A stretch of DNA of 64,000 nt from Mesostigma viride (lineage: Eukaryota > Streptophyta > Mesostigmatophyceae > Mesostigmatales > Mesostigmataceae): NCBI GenBank assembly GCA_009746045.1, contig RPFO01000082.1:4147952-4211951 (forward strand), in the 5' to 3' direction. Positions 1-12,200 of the stretch are shown one piece after another. The position numbers and the translations under genes are program-made. A model generated the notes under the pieces. It ran no database searches and was not told the origin of the DNA. It saw only the letters and a list, made by a program, of their open reading frames with translations. Positions within the stretch are counted from its first letter, which is position 1; each line of letters starts with the position of its first letter.

Positions 1-573
<573 letters not shown>

Positions 574-744
574 TATCGCCCCGCTCACCTAGCCAGCCAC
601 ACGCCCAGCCAGCCACCTGCCCACCTCACGCATGAAGGCAATACTAGCCATGGCCTCACCTTGCATCACTTGCACTGCCTTGGTAGTTTGCATGTGGCAG
701 CTTCCATCTTGTTGTCAGCGCTGAAAAGGCTCTTTCTCACACAG

Positions 745-757
745 TAATGAATGAGCA
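745..757. repeat. Target site duplication, left copy, of the LINE at 758-2775
   Basis: TAATGAATGAGCA here is repeated exactly at 2776-2788, flanking the ORF1-bearing element. A 13-bp exact direct repeat is a normal size for target-primed reverse transcription. Confidence 0.75.
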
Positions 758-2775
758 TGATTTTCATGGTCTACGAGCCACGAGCGGACATGGCTGACGG
801 CGGAGCTCAGAACTTTTGCGTCTGAGCCCCAAATTCAGTCAGGCTACTTGCATCAGATGCGTCTTTTCAAGACGCATCTGCTAGTATAATCGGTTACGGC
901 TGTAACGCAGTATTTTGCAAATGCCACCAAAACGCAGCCTTGACAAACATTTTGAGCTGTCGTCGGCATTCCCGTCGACAGCAGCACGTGCGACATCAAC
1001 TCCTGCGGACGCCAACCTTTTTGCGCTGATCGAAGCTCTCCCCCCCGGTCTGCCTCCCTCGACGCAGTGCTCTACGCCAAATTCGTCGCCCATTCCCAAG
1101 AAAACCCGAACTTCCCATACCAAATGGGACGTCCGCCGCTTCGGCGCCGGCCAGCGGGATTTTTGCATCTTGGAAATCTTTACGCTCACGAAGGAACAAT
1201 GTGACGATGTTATCAAGTTCCTGGCCCGCCATGACGAACTTTTCCTGCCTACCCCTGGCGACAAGGTCACCAAGCCCGCCTGGGAATGGCTGCTTCAAGA
1301 ACCGGAGGCGTACTTGAAGGCAGTCATCATGTGCAGCTACCTGCGCTGCGACGCCCACGACATCACCCAGATTGGCTACGCTGGCCTCAGGAGCCTCCTG
1401 CATGAGCGCAGACGGGCAGCCACAGCAGCTGCAGCATCCCCGCAGAGCAGCACCTCCCCCAGCACGGACTCCATCCGAGCTGCAGTGGCGGAGCAGCTGG
1501 CGCCGATGGCTGAGCAGCTCGCCGCCCTGAACGCGCCTGACGGCCCACTCAACACTCTCTCGGCCAAGGTCAACAACATTGAAGCCAGAGTCGCCCTTAA
1601 GCTCCAGCCTCAGTTTACTGCTACGCAAGAGCACATTGCCACCAAAGTTTCCGAGGCCACAGCCACTGTGACCACCCGCCTTAACCAGGTGGAAGGCCGA
1701 GTCGGCCAAGGCACCGTGAAACTTGAGGCAGTTGCCGCCAAGGTAGACGCCCTGGCCACGCAGGTCCCCGAGATCGCCGAGCGAACGGCCACCATCGCCG
1801 CCCAACCTGCTGGTAGGGCTAGTGATGACCCCTCGACTCGCGCCTCCTGGGCGGACCTGCTCAAGAGCCAGGCATCCTCTACCACGACCGCCATCACCAC
1901 CAAGCTCCAGGAGCTGGAAGACACGCGCCGCGAGGCCGCTGACCGCGACCGTCGCCGCTGCCGGGTCATCCTCAGGCGCTTCGACATGCTGCCGGAGGAG
2001 ACCCCAGACTCTCTTCTCGACGAGCTGAAGAAACAGCTCTTGGCGCGCATGCAGCTGCCAGGTGCGATACTGCAGGGCGCCTACCGCCTGCCCCATCCAC
2101 GGGCCAAGGCTGGGCCCCCTCCAGTGGTCCTCACCTTCAGCGACATCACAGCCCGAGTTCGGTTCCTCTCTCGCCGCAAGAAGCTGGTGGACACCTCCTG
2201 GTCGCTTGACGACGACCTGACGCCAGCCCAGCAGCAGCAACGCCGCGATCAGTGGCCCGACTACATCCGCCACAAGACCAACCCCGAGAAGCCCCAAGTG
2301 TACTGGCGGGGCGGGGACCTCTACGTCAACAAGAAACTGTGGAAGCCCCCCCGGGCTTCCCCGGGATAGAGCACTCCAGCTAGTTGTCTAGATGGGGGCA
2401 ATCGATGATGGGATAGCTTAGGCATTACAGCACTTGAAACGATATTAGCGCACAGCGTTATAGTACCTTCAATTAGCTCTGGCACCTTGTGGCCATCAGC
2501 TTGCGCCTTAATTAGCCGACGTCTTGAGCCCACCTCACATTTGTAGCATAAGCTATGCGTCAGCCTACCTATGGTATTGCACTGGTTGTATTGCACCCAC
2601 AGTGTTGCGCCCCGGCACCATGCCGTGGAGAGAGCGCTCTGTGGCCTGCCCACCTGCGGCAGTGAGAGAAGCTAGGGCGCCCTCCCTCCTTCTCACTGTG
2701 TATATAGGGTTGAAGGTTCCTTTACTCTGTATTGGCACCCACGTGACGCAGTCACGTGCTTATTAATTAATTAAT
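758..2775 (+). mobile_element. ORF1-only LINE-like element
   Basis: About 2.0 kb lies between two exact 13-bp direct repeats. It has a 5' leader of roughly 160 bases, one intact ORF1 (921-2369), about 390 bases of 3' untranslated sequence containing a CACGTG-rich stretch, and a TTAA-type repeat tail at about 2760-2775. No endonuclease or reverse transcriptase reading is present between the flanking repeats. The layout matches a non-autonomous half-LINE (as mammalian HAL1 is to L1) rather than a 5'-truncated copy, because the 5' part is what is kept. An internal deletion of ORF2 is the alternative. Confidence 0.72.
921..2369 (+). CDS. LINE ORF1 protein (L1 ORF1p-like, coiled coil plus RRM-like and C-terminal domains)
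   Basis: An intact frame of 482 residues. I start at the ATG at 921 (MPPKRS); the frame has only a TTG upstream. Residues about 1-70 are Pro/Ser/Thr rich and probably disordered. About 70-160 form a compact segment with many aromatics. About 175-320 are Ala/Leu/Val heptad-like and probably a coiled coil. About 330-440 contain RRCRVILRRFDMLPEE and AYRLPHPRAKAGPPPVVLTF, which match the RRM-type core of L1 ORF1 proteins. The end (VYWRGGDLYVNKK) matches the C-terminal domain that in L1 packs the RNA. The known role is a trimeric RNA-binding chaperone in the LINE ribonucleoprotein. No ORF2 follows within the element. Confidence 0.8.
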   Translation: MPPKRSLDKHFELSSAFPSTAARATSTPADANLFALIEALPPGLPPSTQCSTPNSSPIPKKTRTSHTKWDVRRFGAGQRDFCILEIFTLTKEQCDDVIKFLARHDELFLPTPGDKVTKPAWEWLLQEPEAYLKAVIMCSYLRCDAHDITQIGYAGLRSLLHERRRAATAAAASPQSSTSPSTDSIRAAVAEQLAPMAEQLAALNAPDGPLNTLSAKVNNIEARVALKLQPQFTATQEHIATKVSEATATVTTRLNQVEGRVGQGTVKLEAVAAKVDALATQVPEIAERTATIAAQPAGRASDDPSTRASWADLLKSQASSTTTAITTKLQELEDTRREAADRDRRRCRVILRRFDMLPEETPDSLLDELKKQLLARMQLPGAILQGAYRLPHPRAKAGPPPVVLTFSDITARVRFLSRRKKLVDTSWSLDDDLTPAQQQQRRDQWPDYIRHKTNPEKPQVYWRGGDLYVNKKLWKPPRASPG

Positions 2776-2788
2776 TAATGAATGAGCA
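2776..2788. repeat. Target site duplication, right copy
   Basis: Exact repeat of 745-757 directly after the TTAA-type tail. Confidence 0.75.
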
Positions 2789-3899
2789 ACAACGTTGGAA
2801 AGCTTCTCCTATTGCTCTTCAAACAGTCTTTCATAAGAAAGGCAAGGGCAAATATCTGGACAAGGTGGCAATGACCACTGCATAATGCCCTCGAGAAAGT
2901 CTTACAAATCTAGCTCTCTACTCTTTGAGAGCTGCCTTGCGGTAGCAGCGATTCTGGGCCCTCTAGCTCGGTCACCTCGCTTAGTCTGCGCTTCTTTATG
3001 CTGCCGGGAGATGCGAAGCTTGAGCCCACCATGTCGTGGCGAGGTCGTCTGCCCGGCCCACCACACCTCGAAACCGCATAGCCGACTAATAAAAAACGAT
3101 GGCCCCCTTGGCCCTTTCTATCTGGCGTCAAAAGAGTTTACAATGAACTCGCTTGAAAAACACTGTCGTAAAGAGCTTTCTGCAGCTGGCATGATAAGTG
3201 CTCAATTTTCGCAGCTTGTAACGCACTTACTGCACATCGGGAAGACCATTAGCCACCTTTTTGCGGTATCTTGGGCATGCCATATGTCCTGCTGACTCAT
3301 TCCGCAGGCTGGGCAGTACTTATAGGAAGGTCGGGCATGGCCTAAAGAGCTAATTATCTGACGACAAAGATATGCATTGCATGATGCAAGAAACAGACGG
3401 ATTTTGCACCCCCATATTTATCCACGCCATTGCTGGAAAATTAAAAGCAAAACTAAAAAATCGAAGGTGTTGAAGTTTTTAGGTACATACACCATAACAA
3501 CTCCCCTAAACCCTGTACACCATAACAAACAAGCTCAGCTATCGCGTTCAGAATTTCATTTCCTCATGTGACGGAGACTTGGAGACACGTACCACTGAGA
3601 AATCTGGTTTTCGCGAAAGAACTGGCGCACTGCAAAACAATAATTTGTCCCGTTCAATGCGCTCGTCCCAATCATGGCTTGCTGCGCATATCTCTCCAAA
3701 ACTATTTCATGGATTAGCCGTTATGTATGTAAGCTAAATTTTTTTGACACCTCGAGCGGCTGCAAGGACGCAGGCTACAGAATGTTAACTGATGCTCGAC
3801 CGCCATGGGTATTTTCGGTGTTTTCGTCTCTCGTGCCGCGGGGAAAATCTGGATCTCGAACGAATTCCGGACAAAAGTTTATGTAAAAGTCTGGCACGG
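2789..3899. other. Unassigned region upstream of the first recognised exon
   Basis: About 1.1 kb in which I see no gene, exon or clear repeat. Frames here are short and without recognisable motifs. Confidence 0.5.
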
Positions 3900-4600
3900 C
3901 TCGCGGTGTTGTGGCCAATTATGCGGGCTTGCACCGCAGTTTGTAGGTGGAGCTTCCCGAGGTTCTTCTTCGGGCAATGGCCGCCTGCCCCCCTCGGGCC
4001 TGGCGGGCTGTTTTGAAACTGCCCTCCACCTAGTTTGGTTGTTCGTTTCTATTTATGATAGGTTCTTTGCCCTTGGCATGGATCGCCAGAGAGGGATGGA
4101 AGGGTACAAGGCTAGCCTTTAACAAGCAATTCGTGGTCTCATGAGCATCGGCAGCCGGGATGTGGCCTGCCTTTTGTATGTGCTCCACTCAAAATTTTAA
4201 TAAAGAGTGGTTACCCTGGAGTTCCACAGTTAATAGAATCGTGTTCTCTGAACATAGTTTATTTATAGTGAGATGGAAGGGTAGCCGCTATAGCTAGGTT
4301 ATAGGGTTCACGTGACATACCTTTTGAGGCGGGTGCGGCCTGATCCGGATCAGTCGTGGCCAAAGCTTTGGCCAGTTTTTCTTGGCCAGGTGTCAGGAGC
4401 TATGTACGTTGAGATATAAAACTGCCACTGTCAAGGTTTCTTTGTAAATGACGTAGTGATTAACTAAATATAGAATCTTTCTCTCACGCAATATGTGATC
4501 TAATGGCCCCGGCAGCCTTACGGAAGCCGCCGGCACTTAGAACGCCCAATTTGCGTCATTTGTTCAGACGCAAAATTTGCATGGCGAAAAAATTCCATCC
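3900..4600 (+). repeat. Dispersed repeat: 3' end of a tyrosine-recombinase retroelement, copy 1
   Basis: The segment closely follows 10903-11250, including the run from ATTATG/CGGGC through GAGCATCGGC...GATGTGGCCTGCC and the TTCTCTGAACA motif. Its second half (about 4240-4600) matches 8500-8850 (GTGAGATGGAAGGGTAGCCGC and the following CCCCGGCA / TTTGCAT stretch). Copy 4 joins this sequence directly to recombinase codons, so it is read as the last codons plus 3' untranslated region of that element. Confidence 0.7.
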
Positions 4601-4639
4601 GGGCCAAGGCCGCGTGACACGCAAAAAAGACAAAGGCTA

Positions 4640-4850
4640 ACCCACCTAGCTAAAGTCGGACTCTTTTCTTTTCCCACCCACCCTCCCTGCGTGTTTTGGG
4701 GGTAAGGCTAGCCTTTGACAAGTACTAAGTGTTCCCATGAGCATCGGCGGCCGGGATGTGGCCTCCCTTTTGTATGTGCTCCACTCAATGTTTAAATAAA
4801 CAGTCTGGTTACCCTGGAGTTCCACGGTAAATGGAATTGATTCTTTTCTT
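4640..4850 (+). repeat. Dispersed repeat of the same family, copy 2 (short)
   Basis: Shares with copy 1 the blocks GGCTAGCCTTTGACAAG, CATGAGCATCGGC, GGGATGTGGCC and GTATGTGCTCCACTCAA, plus GGTTACCCTGGAGTTCCAC. It lacks the recombinase end. The TCTTTTCTTTTC stretch at its start recurs at 10110, next to the recombinase remnant. Confidence 0.7.
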
Positions 4851-4984
4851 TTGGTGCCATGGCACAGCTGAGTTGCCATCATCACACACTGTATGCTCTC
4901 CGGCAGTCGGTGCATGGTGGCACGTGCTGACTATCGTTATGTTGGGAACGTTCCGTGTGTCTTGCTGCACCCTGTTGTCTGCAG

Positions 4985-5056
4985 GGGCCTGTGGAATAAC
5001 CAGCTGAGTGGAACCATCCCAGCAGCCCTGGGATCTCTGGGGGCACTAGAAGATTT
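4985..5056 (+). CDS. Exon: leucine-rich repeat 1
   Basis: Exactly 72 bases between GTCTGCAG and GTATGT, giving one 24-residue plant-type LRR ([18 protein letters not shown] then GALEDL). It is phase 2 at both ends: the last TT joins the first G of the next exon to make Leu. One-repeat 72-base exons are typical of plant and algal LRR genes. More LRR exons probably lie upstream, but none is recognisable in 1-4984. Confidence 0.85.
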
Positions 5057-6192
5057 GTATGTACACACAGGGTGTACACATTATATTTGATGTGCGGCCG
5101 AGTTGTGGAGGGGGAGGGGGTGGGGTGGGGTAAGGGGGGGAAGGGGTCGGGGCAAGGGAAGGGAGGAAAGGGAAGGGACGGTGGGGGGGGAGGGGGAGGA
5201 ACGGGGAGGGAGGGAGGGAAGGGGAGGGAAGGGGAGGGAAGGGGAGGGAAGGGGAGGGAAGGGGAGGGAAGGGGAGGGAAGGGGAGGGAAGGGGAGGGAA
5301 GGGGAGGGAAGGGGAGGGAAGGGGAGGGAAGGGGAGGGAAGGGGAGGGAAGGGGAGGGAAGGGGAGGGAAGGGAGGGAAGGGGAGGGAAGGGGGGGAAGG
5401 GGGGGAAGGGGGGGAAGGGGGGGGAAGGGGGGGGAAGGGGGGAAGGGGGGGGGGGGAAGGGGGGGGAAGGGGGGGAAGGGGGGGAAGGGGGGGGAAGGGG
5501 GGGAAGGGGGGAAGGGGGGGGGAAGGGGGGGAAGGGGGGGGGAAGGGGGGAAGGGGGGGGAAGGGGGGGAAGGGAAGGGAGGAAAGGGAAGGGACGGTGG
5601 GGGGGAGGGGGGAAGGGAGGGAGGAACGGGGAGGGAAGGGGAGGAAGGGGAGGGAAGGGGAGGGAAGGGGAGGGAAGGGGAGGGAAGGGGAGGGAAGGGG
5701 AGGGAAGGGGAGGGAAGGGGAGGGAAGGGAGGGAAGGGGAGGGAAGGGGAGGGAAGGGGAGGGAAGGGGGGGCAAGGGGGGGCAAGGGGGGGGCAAGAGG
5801 GGAAGGGGGCAAGGGAAGGGAGGAAAGGGTGGGGGAGGGGGGGGGGAGGGGGGGAGGGGGGGGGAGGGGGGGGGGGGGAGGGGGGAAAGGGGGGGGGGGG
5901 GGGGGGGAAGGGGGGGGGGGGGGGGGAAGGGGGGGAAGGGGGGGGAAGGGGGGGCAAGGGGGGGCAAGGGGGGGTGAGGGGGGAAGGGAGGAAAGGGGGG
6001 GGCAAGGGGGGTGAGGGAGGAAAGGGGGGGGGGGGAGGGGGAAGGGGGGGGGGGAGGGGGGGGGGAAGGGGGGGAAGGGGGGGAAGGGGGGGAAGGGGGG
6101 GAAGGGGGGGGAAGGGGGGGAAGGGGGGGAAGGGGGGGAAGGGGGGGCAAGGGGGGGGCAAGGGGGGGTGAGGGGGCAAGGGAGGGAGGAAA

Positions 6193-6226
<34 letters not shown>

Positions 6227-9200
6227 AGGGGGGGGAAGGGGGGGAAGGGGGGGGAAGGGGGGGGAAGGGGGGGGAAGGGGGGGGAAGGGGGGGAAGGGGG
6301 GGAAGGGGGGGAAGGGGGGGGGGGGGGGAAGGGGGAAGGGGGGGGAAGGGGGGGGAAGGGGGGGGAAGGGGGGGAAGGGGGGGAAGGGGGGGGAAGGGGG
6401 GGAAGGGGGGGGAAGGGGGGGGAAGGGGGGGGAAGGGGGGGGGAAGGGGGGGGAAGGGGGGGGAAGGGGGGGGAAGGGGGGGAAGGGGGGGGAAGGGGGG
6501 GAAGGGGGGGGGAAGGGGGGGGAAGGGGGGGGAAGGGGGGGAAGGGGGGGGGGGAAGGGGGGGGGGAAGGGGGGGGAAGGGGGTGGGGAAGGGGGTGGGG
6601 AAGGGGGGGGAAGGGGGGGGGAAGGGGGGGGGAAGGGGGGGGAAGGGGGGGGGAGGGGAGGGGGGGGGGGGGGGGGGGGAGGAAAGGAAGTAGAAACTAG
6701 ATGGTGAGGAAAGTTGGCGTTGAATACATAATGCATCACAACATGGGGCATTTCCATGGTAGCTTGTTGCGTTTATAATGGTTCCGCCATGTTCTCAGCT
6801 CCAGTGATTGACCAGTAGGATTTGCAGCCCTAGATATCCACCATGGCGTGATAAAAGGGGTTCCCTTAGTTTGCCTGCTCTGCCGGGTCACCACCCCTTT
6901 CTCACAACGTCTACGATAAAATTGACTGGTATGTAGTTGCATGGCTGCGCATGTTCTGCATAATGTGTTTAATTTTTGCCATGTTTATGCACTAAATGGT
7001 AATATGGCCTCCATCATGCGCTGCTGCTACATATCGAGGCCAGCTTTTGCTGACATGCTGCATGTTATGTTTGTTGTAAACATAATACGGATGGCGACAC
7101 CCTGTTGTTTTCCTTACAAAGGTACTTGTTCAACAATCTGCTCAGTGGCAGCATCCCAGCCACATTCGCATCTCTCACATCACTTCTTAATCTGTAAGTT
7201 TTTGCTGGCGAACTTAATGCAATGTGCATTCGGATAGTTCTAATGTAAGGGCATAATGTGGGGTCACTTTGCTGTTATTTATCGACAATTAGCCAGGCTG
7301 CTGGGCTTGCCCGCATGCGATTGTTGATGTTATTGTTGAGTTTCGCTCTCATAAGCTGTGTATCATGAATAGCATCTAAAAACTGAGCTTGCTAGAAGAC
7401 ATGCCTTGCATCCCACGCATAACATTAGTACTGATTTTCTGCTACAGCTATGTATATGCTTACTGGTGACATGAGCTGAGTTCGCTTCTAGGTTGGGTGG
7501 GACACCTTATATGGCCCAGGTGGTAGCATGGTGTCTCTTCATCAGCGGACTTCCCGGATGTGGGGCTTGTGGGCAGCATGGTGTTCTCAATCGCACGAAG
7601 GATATATGATGGCCTTGCTGCATGATCAGTGGAATTTACGAACCTAATTAATGCCGCCCCACTTGGCTCTGGTGGCTCAGATTGAGTCCCATGGCCCTGC
7701 ACAACAGCTTAGCTAGGTTTGAATGGTAACTGCCCAGCAGTAATTGCAGCTCTGTTCACTAACGAGATGCTTGAGTATGCGAGCGGTGGTTACTTTGTCT
7801 GGTCATATAGAATGCTCTCGCTCCCACAGCTCAATTAAAACCGCTCTTCTTATTGGTTACGGAAATTGCATACACTTACAAGTATTTTATTTGTATTCAA
7901 CCGATCTTAGTATTGAAATTAACGTTCTCTGGTGTGCGCTGGACCGACTCACGTCATGAAGGCTCTGCGTCAAAACTTGTGGCAAGCGCCGGGATTTCAC
8001 GTACTGTCAGTCATTCTTACAGGTTCTCCGATGGATGGCGAATGTTCAACTTAGGGGTTGATTTGATACCTGGTCCCTTGACCACACTTTGTACTGCCTA
8101 GCTCACGTTGAAGCTGGTTGTATACTTGTTACTGCCCAGGACCCAGCAGCTGGTGCTAAATATATCCTTTTTTCCCTTCATACTGACTGCTGTGCACCAG
8201 GGTACCCCGTTGAATTAAACCAGGGTGTTCACCCTGGTACTGTGGTCAGATAGGGTCAGACAAGGGCGCTGTATGCAGTACGGATCTCGATCACGGCGCT
8301 GACCTTAAGATGTCACACAAAAATCTTCCCGCGCAATTTGCAGTTTTGCCACAAGCTCATGCCAATTTTCGACCACGAGTACAACTCATTGTCGACAATC
8401 GGCATGATGATGGTTTAGTGGTGGTCCCCTCAATGGTCCAAATTGAAGCCGATAAAGTGGCTGTAAAAATCAAAAGTGGGGAACACGCCCGAAGCAAATT
8501 GTCCTGGTTCTCTGAACATAGTTTCTTTGTAGTGAGATGGAAGGGTAGCCGCTTCAGCTAGGTGACGGAGCCTTGATGTGATGATCATTTTGAGGCCTGT
8601 GCCGCCTGAAACGGATGAATGTTGGGGAAGATGTAGCAAGTTTTCTGGCCAGGCTTTGTGAGGGTTTCACTGTGTTTGAATCCTGCCACCGATGAAGTTG
8701 ATGTCGTGGCATAGGGATCTACTAGAACTGAGATTGATCTGGCATGCAATATCTGACTCAACAGCCCCGGCATTATTGCGTCATTAGCCGGCAAAGTTAC
8801 GCAAATTTGCATCACTTGTCGTGGCGGAAAAATGCCGTTTGAGTAGGATAGTTGGATACTTGGATAGAGTCTCAATGGAGGAATATATTTATATATATTA
8901 AAAATATATAATTACTTACATCAGAGTGAAGACATCCACTTAAAAATAAACAAAGCCAACGCTAACAAGAGATACCACGACAAAATAACTACAGCCGGCA
9001 TGGGGCACTCGACCCACACCACGGGAATTAAGTACAACAGCCTAATAACCGTGAGCACTGGCAGCGCCGCAAAGTCAGCCCGCGTGTGGCGGAGCAAGAT
9101 GTCAGCCATAGCCCGGGTAATCGCTACCTAAAGGTGTTGGTGCCAATACGATGTCCAGGTCCGCGCTGACCAAGGGGCCTGCGGGCCCTCCAGGTCCAGG

Positions 9201-12200
9201 CGGTCCTCCCGGAGCCGGCAGCACTGCTTAAAGAAGCCGGCGGTCCCCATGGCCCCGAACTCCTCCAAGACAAAGGGCACCACACGGTGGTGCCCGACGT
9301 CCCCATAGGCCGTGAGCTTGGCCCGCTCAGCCCGATCCGCCGTGTAGCCCGCCGCCTGGGATGCACCAACCACATGGCTAAGAGCCAAGGGACGAGCCAC
9401 AGAATCGTCAATGCGCAAGTGCCGGCCGCCTCCCTCAAAGTCCAGAACCAACATGTCAGGGCGGTGGTAGGGGGAGTAGAAAGCCGCGCCGTCCGCATCC
9501 TCAGACCGGATGTTCGCGTGGGGGAAAATGGACCGGACCATGGCGAGCACCACCTTCAGGAGAACAGTGTGAAAGTACAAGTACCAATACGATATATATG
9601 CGAGAAAGTATCGAAGGGCCGGCTCGTAAGCTCCCCGTCCAGTTGCATTAATTCAGTATATAGCAAGTTGTACGACTGGCTGTTGACGTCACAATCACGT
9701 CATCATGGCTTAGGACCAGTAGATTCTGCATCTAGAATATTCGGCTCGGGAAAATATCTACCTGGTATAGCCACTTAAGTAAACACTTAAGTTCAGATAT
9801 GCTCTAAAATACGATGCGCGTTTTCCTCATGCCACGCGTCATCATTTCCTAAGTCGCCATGCACACCAACATTCATGCAAACGTTGGAGTGGCACAACTT
9901 TCCAAATATGCAACCAAATCAGCCCGTTTCAGCGTTGCTAGAAAGGGCGATAAAAGCTCTACTGAGTTGCAAGGTTGAGATTCACAATTAGCATTTAACA
10001 TAGTCCACTGATAGAAAATTTAGTCCTGAATCGGCATACTCACGGTTTGGGCAGGGCGGCGTGCCTCAGAAAGAGACCACAGCAAGACTAGCTAGCTAAG
10101 GTCGGTCGGTCTCTTTTCTTTTCAAAACGGCGGCGACAGCAAGTCAGGGGATACGCACCTCTGGTTTGAGGAACCTTAGCTGCCGGGTTGTTTTTGGACG
10201 ACCTACGGACGGGCCATGCCGAAGGGAGGGCGTAAGCAACAAAGGCATCAGCGTGCGAGGGGGATCCGCCTCCGCTGCCGACTGTCAACACTGGTCGCCC
10301 ACCGGCCGCGACCTGGGCTGCGAAAAAGAAGCAGCTCACCAGCTTGCTCTCCAAATGCACAAGTCCTGCGGAGGCAGTTGGTGCAGTCGAGCGGGTCTTC
10401 AGGACCGAGGACTGGGTCACGGATGCCAGTGCCTGGAGCTTGCCCCAGCGGAATTCTGTCGTGCACTTGATGGGCAATCACGTCGACGTTGACGACGTGA
10501 TTGGTGTTGCAAGGTCAACGGGCGGCCGCCATGACCGTGGTGTTTGCCACGTGTGTCTCCAGCCTGATGTCCGGCTTCGGCCTGCTCAGCGGGGAGCCCT
10601 GCTGTTGCAGTCTACCAAGACTTCTTAGGGCAACGCTCAGTCGGTGGTGGTAGAAGACCTTATGTCTGAGACCATGCTCTCCCACTGTGTCGCAGGCAAT
10701 GACGCTGGGGAGAAGGTGTTCCCCTTCACATACCCGCAATTCAGCCGCATTTGGCTCGCGGCAGTGCAGGCTTTGTGTGTCGACAAGATCTTCATCATCC
10801 ATGGGCTGCGGCATGCGCGGGGGCGCCACGCATGACTTCCTGGAGGATGGCGGACATGTATCCAGGGCCGGGGGCGCTTGCGTAGCAGCACCACGGTCGC
10901 CCATTATGTGGGCCTGCACTGCAGCTTGGCGGTGGAGCTTCCCAACGTTCTCCTTGGAGCTATGGCCGCGTGCCCCCCCTCGGGCATGGCCTGATATTTT
11001 AACCCTGCCCCAGACCTGAAATCATTGTTCGGACTAGTTACATTAGGTTCGTAGCCCCTGGCATGGTGCGCCAGAGATGGATGTAAGGGTAAGGCAAGTG
11101 TCTTGATAAGCAATTATTGTTCCCATGAGCATCGGCGACCGGGTTGTGGCCTGCCTTCTGTATTCATTGTCTTAACAAGGAGTCTGGTTACCCTAAAGTT
11201 TCACGGTTAATAGAAGCGTGGTTCTCTGAACACATAGTTTCTTAACTACTGCACGTCCTCAGAGATTATGAACATTAGTTGTCGAGCTCGGCCGCACACT
11301 TCATACTTTGTGATATGCGAACGGGCTTAAAAGGGACCGACCTGCCAGATATAGCGTAGTACTAGCGCCTATCACTGGGGTACCCGGGTGCATCGGCCGC
11401 CTTTTTGTGCCGGTGCAGAGTGTGGACCCGTTTGTGCAGGGCTAGGTAGCTTGTAATGTAAGTCATATGACCATGTTTGCGCCTGATCGTGGCGCCGCCG
11501 TGATGTACAGTGAGTACAAGAGTGGTGTAGGGGCGTAAGCTAGGTTAATATTGTGCAGAAACCTTTTGCCACTCGGCTTCTAAGGTTCCGCACAATATTA
11601 ACCTAACTGCGTACGGAGGCCACTTTCCAGCTTTGCAACCTGATCCCAGCAATTGCTGGCAAGGTCAGCTGGGCACCATGCATGCATGGTGGCTGCGTCG
11701 AATATGAGGCCTTTGCATTCGGCCTCTCCGGGCACAGGGGGGCCTAGAATAAGTTTCAATATGTGCCGCCGACCTCCGTCACGCAATGGACCTTGGCAGC
11801 TGGCACACTGCCAGACTGAAGTGTCGGGTGTGGCCTCCAATGTTGAGTCCTGTGAGACAGAGCCCCCTTTGTCACAAGGGCGATGCTAGTCGCTTCCTTC
11901 AACCAGGAAGCTGTGGACAGACGAAACGTCATAGGTGTGTCCACGAACATGCGTGGTACATGTAGTGGCGATGTGCACAACAATTGGTGGTAAAGGTAAC
12001 AGGTGGATGGTAATATTTAATGTACTAACAGGCAGTGGCTGCAAGGGGCAGGGCGTGCTGGTGGGGTCTGATGACACCCCGTGGACACCCGCGACTTTCA
12101 AGGCTCCCAGACTGAATGCGGCTTCTCGGCCTTTGGCCCAGTCCAGGAAATGTGGGAATGTTTTTTTTTTGTAATGATTCTTGGAAGGCCGTTCCTTCAT

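Noticed and set aside
996-2297. 433-residue minus-strand frame opposite the LINE ORF1
   Set aside because: Shadow of the plus-strand ORF1, which has recognisable domains.
5046-6757. Very long Pro/Leu/Ser frames and Gly-rich frames on both strands
   Set aside because: They are translations of the G/A tract; any frame through it is open.
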